DNA from: Boudabousia marimammalium | Lineage (GTDB): Bacteria; Actinomycetota; Actinomycetes; Actinomycetales; Actinomycetaceae | NCBI RefSeq assembly: GCF_001936115.1 | Contig: NZ_MPDM01000001.1 | Coordinates: 82,123-146,122, forward strand | Direction of reading: 5' to 3' | DNA length: 64,000 nucleotides | Shown here: piece by piece, positions 51,529-60,785 of the stretch | Numbering within the stretch: position 1 is the stretch's first letter | Layout of the letters: each line of letters starts with the position of its first letter | Notes under the pieces: generated by a model | What the model saw: only the letters and a program-made list of their open reading frames with translations | Databases searched by the model: none | Told to the model about the DNA's origin: nothing | Made by a program: the position numbers and the translations under genes

Positions 51529-51756
51529 CTAAAATCCGCCAGATAGTGAACGGTTTTCAAGAATCTTCCCGTTGTCCGCGTCCACGAGGATGTAGCGAGC
51601 TTGGTTATCATCTGCCTTATCTGGAATGACGGTGGTAAATGCCTTGTCCAGATTATCTGGGGTTGGGGTCGGAGTTGCCATAGCCAAGCTAGCTGATGCG
51701 CCAGCTAATGCGATTACGAATGTGCCAGCGGATAGGATAGAAAGAATGCGTTTCAT
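51529..51756 (-). CDS. Small secreted protein (75 aa precursor), unknown
   Basis: I choose the ATG at 51756, with AGAGAGG upstream, over an earlier one. The signal peptide is MKRILSILSAGTFVIALAGA followed by SASLAMA, and the mature chain begins TPTPTPDNLDK. The rest, AFTTVIPDKADDNQARYILV and DADNGKILENRSLSGGF, looks like one small beta unit. The YILVDADNGKIL segment resembles PepSY-type or similar extracytoplasmic repeats only loosely. It is followed by the membrane micropeptide. Function unknown. Confidence 0.6.
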   Translation of the reverse strand: MKRILSILSAGTFVIALAGASASLAMATPTPTPDNLDKAFTTVIPDKADDNQARYILVDADNGKILENRSLSGGF

Positions 51757-51989
51757 TTTTGCCTCTCTTTCAATGTAGACAGCCATTGTCTACAAACGAA
51801 AATTTACGCTAATTTACTGAGAAAGTAAATCAGTTTTCTATTTAGGATGTGCACAGATATTGCGTTATTAACCTCTGCCGAATCAGAGCACAGAAAATAG
51901 AACAAAGACCTGTAGAACCCCAGTGAATAGACAAGCGCATGCGGGGCGGTCGCCTTGACGGCACCGCGGGTTCCGCTAGTGCCATAGTT

Positions 51990-52577
51990 TCACACGGTTT
52001 GGAAATGTTTCCGAATGATAATGGCCCCCACCCAGGCGGACAGAGCCGCACACACGAACACGCAGACAGCGAATAAACCCATGCCGGCGGGAGTGAAAAT
52101 CTCGCCCAGAGTCTTCGCATAGGAGGCGCCCATGCTACCCGAAATATGACCCAAGAAATTGTCCGTATCGTACAAGATGGGAGCCAGCGGAGTGACTGTC
52201 CAAAGCGCAAACACCGAATACCCCAGCAGATTCAAAGACCGCTTCCGGTAGTTCCCAGAACGGGCAATCAAGTCACCCAACAGCGCGGCAAAGGGAGCGA
52301 CGAGGATGCAATACCAGACCCGGCCAATCAGCATCATGAGCGCCCCAATGATGAATCCCAAAATCACGAAAGCCCAAGGGGTGCGGACTTTCTCCAGAAA
52401 CAGCATGATGACCGGGCCGGACAGCAAGATAGCGACCAGCGGCCCCACGAACATCATGAATGGATTCAGCAAGCTGATCATGGCACCGACCGCCAACAGC
52501 ACAAAATACAGGGCAGTGAAAATGCCAGTGCTAATCAGTGCTTTGACGTCCAGCTGGGCGGTTGCGGCAGAGCTCAT
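51990..52577 (-). CDS. Second ECF S component, Trep_Strep/MptD type
   Basis: Starting at 52577 (MSSAATAQLDVKALISTGIF) it has the same length (195-196 aa) and layout as the S component at 50457-51047. Shared stretches include FTALYFVLLAVG, NPFMMFVGPLVAILLSGPVI, GDLIARSGNYRKRSLNLLGY and APILYDTDNFL. It has no T or A gene of its own, so it probably borrows EcfT/EcfA from the nearby operon. Differences in the loops suggest another ligand. It is separated from the operon by the peptide genes. Confidence 0.82.
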   Translation of the reverse strand: MSSAATAQLDVKALISTGIFTALYFVLLAVGAMISLLNPFMMFVGPLVAILLSGPVIMLFLEKVRTPWAFVILGFIIGALMMLIGRVWYCILVAPFAALLGDLIARSGNYRKRSLNLLGYSVFALWTVTPLAPILYDTDNFLGHISGSMGASYAKTLGEIFTPAGMGLFAVCVFVCAALSAWVGAIIIRKHFQTV

Positions 52578-52786
52578 AGAATCCTCAGCTTGTGGTAGTG
52601 CGGGCGGAAAAGAAGTAAGGCAAACCAAACTTATGCGACACTATTCAAAACTGTGTCATTTTCTTCTGTTTCTATTGAAGCACTACACTGCGAGGCTGGC
52701 AACTCGCGGCGCCCTCGTCCTCGGCTCAGTGAGAAAGTTCCGTGCAGCAGTCGAAAATCTGGCGGCAGCCATGCCAGAATGAGAGC

Positions 52787-54142
52787 ATGTTCAGCTCATA
52801 CCGTGAAATTCTGTCAAAACCCGGCGCTGCCCTATTTTCGGCCGCCGGCTTTGCGGCACGCTACCCGATGGCGCTGATTTCACTGTCCATGCTGATTCTG
52901 ATTCACACCGCCTACGGCAACTACACGATCGCCGGCCAGGTCAACGCGGTCGGCATCCTCGGTTTCGCCGCGGGCGCCCCGATGCTGGCGCGGCTGGTAG
53001 ACCGCTACGGGCAAGCCAAAGTGATGCGCCCAGCAATCATGCTTTCTTCAGCTTCCCTTTTGGCGGTCGCTGGGGTTGCCGCTATTCAGGGTCCGGTTTG
53101 GTTGCTGTACGTGTTTTCAGTGACGGCAGGCATGTTTGCTGGCTCCATCGGGGCGATGGTCCGCTCCCGCTGGTCCAATCTTTTGCATCAGCCCGACCTA
53201 TTAAATACGGCTTTCGCCTTAGAGGCCGCCCTCGATGAGATTGTGTTCATGACGGGGCCAATGATTGCGACCGCACTGACCACCTACGTGCATCCGACAG
53301 CCGGCCTGATTGCCTGTGCCGTAATCGGGGTTCTAGGCGGAATCTGGTTCTTTAGTTTGCGCGCCACTGAGCCGGCTCCTACGGGGAAGATCGCGGCCGG
53401 CTCCCTGGACGCGGGCATGATAATGAAATCCGGCACGATGCTGTCGATTGCGGCGACTTTCGTTGGGGCGGGCGCCATGCTGGGCTCCATCGACGTGGCA
53501 GTCGTAGAGTTCACGAAAGAGTTAGGAGTGCCCGCCTCAGCGGGACTGCAACTGGGGATCATGGCGACCGGCTCACTGCTGGGTGCTCTGATTTTTGGGT
53601 CCCGACAGTGGCGGGTGCCGCTCAGTCGCATCTACATTTCTGTGGTAATTGCACTGGCTTTAGGCACTTCCACTTTCTTATTCACCACCGCACAATGGTC
53701 TTTGGGGATCGCCATGTTTATCACCGGCATGGCTTTCGCCCCCACAATCACAATCGCGACCACGATTGTGCAACGAATCGTGCCGGCTTCCCGCCTGACC
53801 GAGGGTTTAACCTGGATGAACACGTTCATGAATATTGGGACTGCCACCGGTCTAACTGTGGCAGGGCGGTTAACCGACCTGCACGGTTCTACTGGCGGTT
53901 TCTTCATGGCGATGATCGGCGGTGCCGCAATGACCGTGGTGGCAGTCGCAACTTTGCCGCTGATACGCACCTCTTTGCGGGCTTCCCGCCGACAGCATTC
54001 GCAGGAACTACAGGACGCAATTTCAGGCGAAGAGCATACGGAATCCTCTACCGGGAGGACTGAGGATTTGAGCTCATCTGCCGAGACTGCCGGATCCGCT
54101 GAGTCTGCCGAAACTCAAAATCCGGGGGAAAAAGTTGAATAA
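52787..54142 (+). CDS. MFS transporter
   Basis: I use the ATG at 52787 (MFSSYREILSKPGAALFSAA). Twelve hydrophobic segments are arranged in two halves. The loop between helices 2 and 3 has LARLVDRYGQAKVMRP, the MFS G-x-x-x-D-R-x-G-R motif A variant. The C-terminal 50 residues are acidic and Ser-rich (EEHTESSTGRTEDLSSSAET). Relatives are putative drug or sugar efflux proteins; I cannot assign a substrate. The stop overlaps the TTG start of the App1-like gene, so the two are co-transcribed. Confidence 0.8.
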   Translation: MFSSYREILSKPGAALFSAAGFAARYPMALISLSMLILIHTAYGNYTIAGQVNAVGILGFAAGAPMLARLVDRYGQAKVMRPAIMLSSASLLAVAGVAAIQGPVWLLYVFSVTAGMFAGSIGAMVRSRWSNLLHQPDLLNTAFALEAALDEIVFMTGPMIATALTTYVHPTAGLIACAVIGVLGGIWFFSLRATEPAPTGKIAAGSLDAGMIMKSGTMLSIAATFVGAGAMLGSIDVAVVEFTKELGVPASAGLQLGIMATGSLLGALIFGSRQWRVPLSRIYISVVIALALGTSTFLFTTAQWSLGIAMFITGMAFAPTITIATTIVQRIVPASRLTEGLTWMNTFMNIGTATGLTVAGRLTDLHGSTGGFFMAMIGGAAMTVVAVATLPLIRTSLRASRRQHSQELQDAISGEEHTESSTGRTEDLSSSAETAGSAESAETQNPGEKVE

Positions 54143-55154
54143 CTGGCTGCATAGATCCGGGGCGCTAGCTGCCCTAGTGGAGGATTGGATTTATGCTGGG
54201 CTGCGTCGTTGGGGGCGCTGGCGAGGGCTGATCGCCCAGCCTTTCCCTCTGGCGGCCTACGGTTCCGCACCACCCTCGGACCCAAACCCGTCCTCCCCCA
54301 CTGATTTTGCGCGCATTATTGTGCGCGTATTGATGGTCTCACCCCATTATGATCGTTGGGAATTTTTGCGCCAAAGAAGGGGGTTCTGGCAGTTTTTGAG
54401 CCTGCAGCTGGCGGGCGTGCCCGTGCAGATTCGGCTGGGTGCCGCAACTTTGGAGACGATCACTGATCGGGGCGGCTATGTTGATGTGGTGTTGCGCGGG
54501 CATGGGCTGCCGGCCGGCTGGCATGACGCGGTGGTGAGCGTATCCGGAGGCAAACCGGTCAGTCAGCCTGTTCAGATTGTGGGGGCGGAGCCAATCCGCG
54601 GCATTATTTCGGATGTGGATGACACGATTATGAATACGGCTTTGCCGCGGCCTTTCCTGGCTTTCTGGAATGCTTTTGTGGCGCATACGAAGGCTCGTTC
54701 CGCAACGGTGGGGATGCCAAAATTTTTTGCAGCCTTGCAGGCTGAATGTCCCGGCCCGGTGATTTACTTATCTACGGGGGCTTGGAATGTGATCGGAAAT
54801 TTGCAGGATTTTGTGCGCCGGCACGGATATCCGCGCGGTAGCTTTCTGCTCACCGATTGGGGGCCGTCGAATACTGGCTGGTTCCGGTCCGGGCAGGAGC
54901 ATAAACGCACTCAGCTGCGCCGCCTAGCTGCCGAGTTGCCGCAAGTCTCATGGGTGCTGGTCGGCGATAATGGGCAGCATGATCCGCAGATTTACCGCGA
55001 GTTCGCCCTGGAGTTCCCTGACCTGGTTGACCAGATTGTGATTCGGACCCTCTCCCAGCGGGAGCATTTTTTCGCGCACGGCACGGTCGCGCCGCTGAAG
55101 GTGGTTCAGTCCAAGAGGTCGTTTAAGGACCGCCTAGTGGGGGATTTCGAGTAG
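54135..55154 (+). CDS. App1-type phosphatase domain protein (DUF2183)
   Basis: The start is a TTG with GGGGGAAAAAG upstream. The C-terminal half has the HAD-like catalytic core of App1 phosphatidate phosphatases: IRGIISDVDDTIMNTALPRP (DxDxT), YLSTGAWNVIGNLQDFVRRH, a lysine in EHKRTQLRRLAAELP, and VLVGDNGQHDPQIYREFALE. The N-terminal half is a small beta domain (VLRGHGLPAGWHDAVVSVSG). It probably dephosphorylates a lipid phosphate. No signal peptide is visible. Confidence 0.82.
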   Translation: MNNWLHRSGALAALVEDWIYAGLRRWGRWRGLIAQPFPLAAYGSAPPSDPNPSSPTDFARIIVRVLMVSPHYDRWEFLRQRRGFWQFLSLQLAGVPVQIRLGAATLETITDRGGYVDVVLRGHGLPAGWHDAVVSVSGGKPVSQPVQIVGAEPIRGIISDVDDTIMNTALPRPFLAFWNAFVAHTKARSATVGMPKFFAALQAECPGPVIYLSTGAWNVIGNLQDFVRRHGYPRGSFLLTDWGPSNTGWFRSGQEHKRTQLRRLAAELPQVSWVLVGDNGQHDPQIYREFALEFPDLVDQIVIRTLSQREHFFAHGTVAPLKVVQSKRSFKDRLVGDFE

Positions 55155-55201
55155 GTTTTGGGGGCCGAGGGAGGGTCCGTGGCTAGTCTCCTGTTTTGTG
55201 A

Positions 55202-55555
55202 CTATTGCTCGGCGGCTTGGCGGCCTCGTTTAGGCAGGGAATCTAGCGGATATTTAGCAATATTCTTCGCAATTTTGCGGCGGGTAGCTTCCTCCAGGTT
55301 AATATCGCAGGCGGTGCACAAGTGGAGCAGGAAAATAAACACGTCAGCTATCTCATCACTGACGGCTTCGTGGGCTTCCCCCTCGGCAACTAACTCTGCG
55401 GCACGGTCCGCGGGCAGCCACTGGAAGCACTCCGCCAGCTCACCCATCTCCCCCATCATGGCCAGCAGGATCGCCTTCGGGTCATGGAACTTTGCCCAGT
55501 CTCGATCCTCAATAAACTTCTTCATTTCGAGGCGCAGTTCTTCAATCTCAGACAT
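55202..55555 (-). CDS. MazG-like nucleotide pyrophosphohydrolase (dCTPase/RS21-C6 type)
   Basis: 117 residues starting at 55555 (MSEIEELRLEMKKFIEDRDW), chosen because AAAGGA gives correct spacing. The all-alpha NTP-PPase motifs are present: KAILLAMMGEMGELAECFQW (ExxE) and EAVSDEIADVFIFLLHLCTA (ExxxD), which bind magnesium. It should hydrolyse modified or excess dNTPs, such as dCTP analogues, to the monophosphate. It is a single gene between divergent neighbours. Confidence 0.88.
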   Translation of the reverse strand: MSEIEELRLEMKKFIEDRDWAKFHDPKAILLAMMGEMGELAECFQWLPADRAAELVAEGEAHEAVSDEIADVFIFLLHLCTACDINLEEATRRKIAKNIAKYPLDSLPKRGRQAAEQ

Positions 55556-55655
55556 TGGCATTTCCTTTGTACGTAGTAGACCTACACAATAGTATGACGT
55601 AGAGTACAGAGACTACTAGAGTTTAGAGCATCCAGAGTCCGGAAAGAGAAAGCTC

Positions 55656-58391
55656 ATGTTCAAGTTAGCGGCAGCCTATATTCGCGGCAACATTAAACGT
55701 TGCCTAGCGATGCTCCTGTCACTGACCCTCACCGTCCCAATTTTTGTGGCGCTCAGCGCTAACCTCGGCACGCAACAGTTAAAAACCATCCAGACTCTCA
55801 ACCAAAACTGGCGCGGAGCCTACGATATTCTGGTGCGGCCTCCAAACTCTGCGCTACCCCTCGAAGCTGAAAAAAATATTGTCCGGCCCAGTTTTCTCTC
55901 CAACACCTATGGCGGAATCACGCTACCACAACTTGACACCATTCGGAGCCTAACCCAAGTGGAAGTCGCCGCCCCCATCGCAATAATTGGGCAAATCTAC
56001 CCCACCCTGTTTCCTTATAGTGACGTTTCCGCACTCACCAGCACCGACCAACCCACTCTGCTGAACGTAAAAACCAATACCCTCAGCAGAAATGGCCGCT
56101 ACCAGAAAACCACCGACAGTTTCGTGTTCCTCTCCCCCGACCGGCTCTGTTTCGACCCTGAACTGGCCTCCTACACCAACTGCACCGAGAAAAAACCACT
56201 AAACCACATTCCCACCCAGAATGAACCCCCCGTTTTCAGCTACGGACACACCACAGACCCTGAAGAAACTAAGCACCTCACTACCGGCACCGCCAACCTT
56301 CCACCCGCCCAGAACATAGTCCCCATCGGGCTTAACTATCTTCCCCTCACCTGGGCGGCCATAGACCCAGTCGCAGAAGCACAGCTAATCGGTTTAGATA
56401 AAAGCATTAGCCGAGGACAATACTTGACTGCTAAAAGCGGAATCCAAACCCTCCCATACGAGACACTTTCACCCGAACTACCCACCTCCACACAACGGAT
56501 CCTCCCCGCTATTTTAACTGCCCGCATGCCTGCCGTGGATTTGAAATATCATCTGGAAGTTAAACAATTAGAGCCGCAACTTGCACAACTTTGGAAACAT
56601 GAAGGGGCCAGTGAAACCCTCGTCACAAAGCTCAGTTCGGCGCCACAAAACACCCTCATTGAAAAAGATATTCCCCTCAACTACCTGTGGCAGCAGTTCC
56701 AAAACCAGTTCAGTTTCTCCCCCCAAAATCTCCACCACAATGACGACAAAATCGCTCTCACCCAACTCGACCGGATCGGGGACGTCACCTACCGGGCCAA
56801 ATCTGAAAACCATCTCTAAGCGCAAAACCTACCCCCTCTCACACAACAACGAAACGATTTCCATTACAGGGGCCTGCCCGGCGCCGAAGACAGCTCCTAC
56901 CGCAAAGTACAAACCCTCATTCCTTTCCCCGCCGACCTCAATCCCGACGACTCACTTGCCCTGCTCCCCATCGGACTCTACGACACTGACAAATTAGGCG
57001 CCCTCACCGCCGGTGGAACAGCCCGCCTCCCCCTCGGCATTTACCAGAATCTACCAACCGAAACCGCCACCCCAGCCAGCCGCGAAATCCTCGGAAATAG
57101 CCAATATTTATCCGACCTGAACCCTGCCGGATACCTCCAAATCCCGCCCGGAATCCTCAGCGACCTCGACGCCACCGTGCAAGCCTTAGCGTCCTCCCAG
57201 CAGCCGGAACTAGCCGACGCCCCCATCAGCGCAATCCGCGTCAAAGCCGCCGGCATCCAAGCCATGACACCCCACAGCCGGGAAACCATCCGACGCCTAG
57301 CCGAAGAAATACATCACCGCACCGGCCTCCAAGTCGATATCATTACCGACTCTGCGCTACTGCACCAAACCGTGACTTTGCCTGCCTCCGCGTGGGGGAT
57401 TCCCGCCCTTGAGCTAACCGAGCTGTGGTCCAAAAAAGGTGTCGTCACCCAGATTGCGCAAGCCACAGACTACAAAACCTTATTCTTGAGCATCATCATT
57501 TTGATCTGCTCACTTGCCACCACCGTACTAACCGCGCACGCGAACCTCCTCGCCAGAAAAACGGAACTAGAAATCTTAGCGCACCTCGGCTGGCGAAAAA
57601 CCAGAATCTACCGGCTCACCAGCATAGAAGCAATCATTCTCGGCACAATCGCAGGCCTCGCCGCAACCGCGCTCACCCCGGCTCTCACCAAACTGGCCGG
57701 ACTAGAAATCGGCGGGCCTGAAAGCGGCTGGCTCATCCTGCCGCTCATTCTGCCCCTCACCATTATTCTCACCCTCACCACTAACCTAATCGCCACCCTC
57801 AGCTACTACCGCCAAAACAAGCCGGCGAAAGCTAAAGCGCGCCCAATGCGTTTACGGTTAACCCCATTTAGTCTCGGGTTTGCTTTATTTTCAAAGCATC
57901 CGACCCGCAGCCTAGTCTCCCTCACCACCTTCACCATTGGGACCAGCAGCCTCAGTCTCCTCATCTGGATGAACAACACCTTCCAAGGGCAGCTGGCTGG
58001 AAACCTGCTAGGAAATCAGATTAGCCTGCAAATCCGCTCCTCAGACCTGATAGCGGCCGGTTTTCTAATCGCGTTAGCCCTCCTTGCAATCAGCACTGTC
58101 AACTGGATCAGCAGCCTCGAAGACCAGCCCGTTTACCGCAGTATTACCGCCATCGGCTGGCGTCCTCGGCAAGTATTCTTCACCCGCATCGCCCAGCCTC
58201 TCCTCACCAGTCTCACCGCCTCACTTATCACCCTCGCTTTAACCACCATAATTGCCCGCAGTCTCAGCCACCTCACCACGACACTCTCAGTTTGTGCGGT
58301 CAGCATGATTGTTAGCATTCTGATTTCCGCCATCCAAGCCCACACTTGGCAAAGGCAGACGGCTCCTGACAGAAAGACAGCAAATGAGTAG
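55656..58391 (+). pseudogene. FtsX-type ABC permease interrupted by one in-frame TAA (911-codon frame)
   Basis: The frame from MFKLAAAYIRGNIKRCLAML runs through a first helix and a large outer domain to TAA at 56817-56819. It then stays open in the same frame (AQNLPPLTQQRNDFHYRGLP onward) to 58391. The second part has the membrane bundles FLSIIILICSLATTVLTAHA, IEAIILGTIAGLAATALTPA and AAGFLIALALLAISTVNWIS. So one base change splits a MacB/FtsX-like permease. Its ATPase gene is intact and overlaps the end. Either the system is newly dead or the stop is read through. Confidence 0.75.
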
Positions 58392-59118
58392 CGCACCATG
58401 GCAACAAGTCGCCCCCTCGGCCAGCTTCGGCAGCAGCCTAGAACTGGTAGACGTAAACAAGTTTTATCAAAGCGGCACGGATCATGAGATTAAAGCCGTG
58501 CAAAACCTCAGCCTGTCTGTGCCAGCCGGCCAGTCGGTAGCTTTGGTCGGCTCATCCGGTTCCGGAAAATCCACGCTGCTACATCTAATCGGTGCCATCG
58601 ACAAAGCAGATTCCGGGCAAATACGCGTCGGAGACACCTCCATCACCAGCCTGAAAGGCAATGCGGCAGCAGATTATCGAGCCAGCATCGGCATCATTTT
58701 TCAACATTTCTACCTGATTGATTCACTGAGCGCCCTCGATAATGTGATGGCGCCACTGATTGGCCGCAAACCGCGCAAAACTCACCGAGACCTCGCCCTT
58801 GAGGCTCTTGCCCAGGTAGGTTTAGCAGATCGAGCCGCATCCACACCACAGCAACTATCCGGTGGGCAACAGCAACGGGTGGCAATCGCCCGCGCCCTCG
58901 TCGTGAAACCCCATCTCCTATTAGCGGATGAACCCACCGGAAACCTTGACTCTGACACCTCCGCACAGATTCTGGAACTATTAGCACAGTTACAGACACA
59001 ACTGGGAATCACCATGCTGGTAGCAACCCATGATCTGGCCGCTGCCCGACAACTAGACCGAATGATTGAGCTCAAAGACGGGCAGATTATTAAAGACAAC
59101 AGTAGGGCGGTCAACTAG
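58384..59118 (+). CDS. ABC transporter ATPase (LolD/MacB-like)
   Basis: 244 residues. Walker A is VALVGSSGSGKSTLLHLIGA, the Q-loop is IIFQHFYLIDSLSALDNVMA, the signature is QQLSGGQQQRVAIARALVV, Walker B is LLLADEPTGNLDSDT, and the H-loop is MLVATHDLAAARQLDRMIEL. It overlaps the preceding permease end by eight bases, so it depends on that gene for a partner. The N-terminal 15 residues before the domain are Ser-rich. Confidence 0.87.
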   Translation: MSSAPWQQVAPSASFGSSLELVDVNKFYQSGTDHEIKAVQNLSLSVPAGQSVALVGSSGSGKSTLLHLIGAIDKADSGQIRVGDTSITSLKGNAAADYRASIGIIFQHFYLIDSLSALDNVMAPLIGRKPRKTHRDLALEALAQVGLADRAASTPQQLSGGQQQRVAIARALVVKPHLLLADEPTGNLDSDTSAQILELLAQLQTQLGITMLVATHDLAAARQLDRMIELKDGQIIKDNSRAVN

Positions 59119-59283
59119 ACGGCTATGCTGACTGGTTGGTTGGCTGGGTAACTGAAGAATCAACCAGACGGGCAACCCGGCAACTGCCGAATCGCCGAGG
59201 GGACGCGGCTCCCCACCCTCGCTCCAACACAGTGGGATTTTGCCGCCCACCTCCATCTGCGCGAGCAACTGCCCCTTATCTAC

Positions 59284-59440
59284 ATTTGCGTGTGGGAATT
59301 TGCCACACATTATTGTTTTTGTGTGTCAAAAAGCCAAAATTAGGGCGAATTTGGGCGATTTTTGGTATTTTCGCACACAGTATCGAAACTGTGTGGCATT
59401 AGTCCACACACAAACGTGTGATTGTGGCAGTTTTGCACAC
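59284..59440. repeat. Intergenic hairpin repeat family, copy R5
   Basis: Arms GTGTGTCAAAA (59321-59331) and TTTTCGCACAC (59368-59378) pair at 9 of 11 positions. The core between them is GCCAAAATTAGGGCGAATTT then GGGCGATTTTTGG. Further short inverted pairs flank it: TGTGG/CCACA at about 59291-59307, and CACACAGT/ACTGTGTG at 59375-59395. CCACACACAAACGTGTG follows. The core matches R3 unit c and R4, but the arms differ. Confidence 0.65.
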
Positions 59441-59528
59441 AATTTCGAGGATTTAATCGAATCGAGGGCGTGGGGACGCCGGTTTTTCATGGATTACACG
59501 GAATCCTTCACCGACTGTGATGCTTAAA

Positions 59529-59562
59529 AACAATTGTGCACCTTGCACGGTGCACAATTGTT
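59529..59562. promoter_or_regulatory. Perfect 14-bp inverted repeat with a third half-site
   Basis: AACAATTGTGCACC (59529-59542) and GGTGCACAATTGTT (59549-59562) are exact complements with a six-base TTGCAC loop. GGTGCACAC recurs ten bases later. No U-run follows, so an operator for the gene at 59681 is as likely as a terminator. Confidence 0.6.
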
Positions 59563-59680
59563 CGTAAGGTGCACACTCGACGGAAATGGTGGTCATCAGA
59601 GTCCACCAAGCAAAAACCCGCAGTTTTGATAGTATGAAACGTTAATCAAATAAGGATTAAAAAGTCGAAAGTAGGACTCT

Positions 59681-60007
59681 TTGTACTGGTTAGAAGCATT
59701 TGGGTGGCTGGGCTCAGCTGTTGTGGTGATTTCGCTAATGTTGGGCTCAAGCAAACAGTTCCGCTGGTGGAATTTTACTGGCTGCGCGCTGGCTACCGCC
59801 TATAACGGAATCATTGGGGTTTGGCCTTTCTTCGCGATGAACTTTATTATTGCGCTGATTGACGCGTACTGGCTGGTGCGAATCTATCGGGAGGAACGTC
59901 AGCTGGCGGAAACGAAAGCGCAGACCGTGGAGCAGGCGCTGGCAACGGAGGGTGCGGATGCCACTATTTGCCAGTGCCCGAATTGCGGTCACCTGATTAA
60001 GGCTTAA
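59681..60007 (+). CDS. YgjV-like small membrane protein with C-terminal Cys motif
   Basis: The start is a TTG with AGGA five bases upstream. It has three helices: LEAFGWLGSAVVVISLMLGS, FTGCALATAYNGIIGVWPFF and FFAMNFIIALIDAYWLVRIY. This resembles the YgjV family of inner-membrane proteins. A polar helix follows, then CQCPNCGHLIKA, a half zinc ribbon not usual in the family. Its 3' end overlaps the opposite-strand HNH gene by 11 bases. The inverted repeat at 59529 may regulate it. Confidence 0.65.
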   Translation: MYWLEAFGWLGSAVVVISLMLGSSKQFRWWNFTGCALATAYNGIIGVWPFFAMNFIIALIDAYWLVRIYREERQLAETKAQTVEQALATEGADATICQCPNCGHLIKA

Positions 60008-60785
60008 TCTCCCCAAAATCTTGCGGGAGTTTAACTGTCGGGCAGGTAGCAATAACGGAGTTGATTGCCTGCTTTTCCGCCCTGGTCATTGACAGGTCCC
60101 ATTTAGCTTTGACGGCCAGCTGCCGCGCCACGTAGCGGCAGTGGTAGTGACGGTTGGCGGGCAGCCATTGGTCCGCGGAGGCGGAGCCTTTCTCATAGTT
60201 GGCTTTGCCGTCGACGGCCAGCAGGTTCAGCGGATCGTTCGCGAAGCGTTGCCGTTTCGCCAGGTCCCATTTTTGCGCGCCGGACCGCCACGCGTCCCCC
60301 AGCGCTACGACGTGGTCAATCTGCACTAGCGGGGAGGTATTCGGCCCTTTCACAAACTCGACGGATTCACCCGTGTAGGGTTCCGCGAGGCGCCCGGACA
60401 GCACTTTGCAGGGTTTGCGTGGGCTGGTGTATTCGACGTCGGAGAGGTCGCGCGACAGAATATCGTTGCGCGTATTGCAGCCGTTGTGGTCCTCATCCGC
60501 CCACGCCTCACCGAAATCCTCACGCTCATATCGGCGGGTGGATTCATATTCGCCCTCGCGCACCCGCACTTTCCCTAGGGCGGTCACGATTTCGGGGTTG
60601 ATTTGGGACGAGGACGAGGGTGATCCCCCGGTCCCGCTGCTGCTGCGCCCAAGGTCCAGCAGGTCGGGGCCCAGCCCGGGGATCAGCAGGTAGCCGGTAA
60701 CCGCTACCAGAATAATCAGGGTGAGGAGGTTCCTGATTCTGCTGCTACGCGAAGTCGCCTTGCCGGCTGGCCGGTTAGTTTTCAA
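59997..60785 (-). CDS. Secreted or membrane-anchored HNH endonuclease (DUF1524/GmrSD C-terminal type)
   Basis: 262 residues. A basic N-terminus and one helix (NLLTLIILVAVTGYLLIPGL) export or anchor the protein. A Ser/Gly linker leads to the nuclease domain with VQIDHVVALGDAWRSGAQKW and the closing NDPLNLLAVDGKANYEKGSA, the His/Asn pattern of the DUF1524 HNH family. Four cysteines (NGCNTR, KPCKV, HCRY, ATCP) could form disulfides. Proteins of this type are common in actinobacteria and are thought to be extracellular nucleases. It overlaps the TRIC-family gene by 11 bases. Confidence 0.85.
   Translation of the reverse strand: MKTNRPAGKATSRSSRIRNLLTLIILVAVTGYLLIPGLGPDLLDLGRSSSGTGGSPSSSSQINPEIVTALGKVRVREGEYESTRRYEREDFGEAWADEDHNGCNTRNDILSRDLSDVEYTSPRKPCKVLSGRLAEPYTGESVEFVKGPNTSPLVQIDHVVALGDAWRSGAQKWDLAKRQRFANDPLNLLAVDGKANYEKGSASADQWLPANRHYHCRYVARQLAVKAKWDLSMTRAEKQAINSVIATCPTVKLPQDFGEIKP

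Noticed and set aside
59240..59527. Plus-strand frames of 88-95 codons between the ABC ATPase gene and the YgjV-like gene
   Set aside because: They lie across the R5 hairpin repeat, lack ribosome sites and show only repeat-derived residues.
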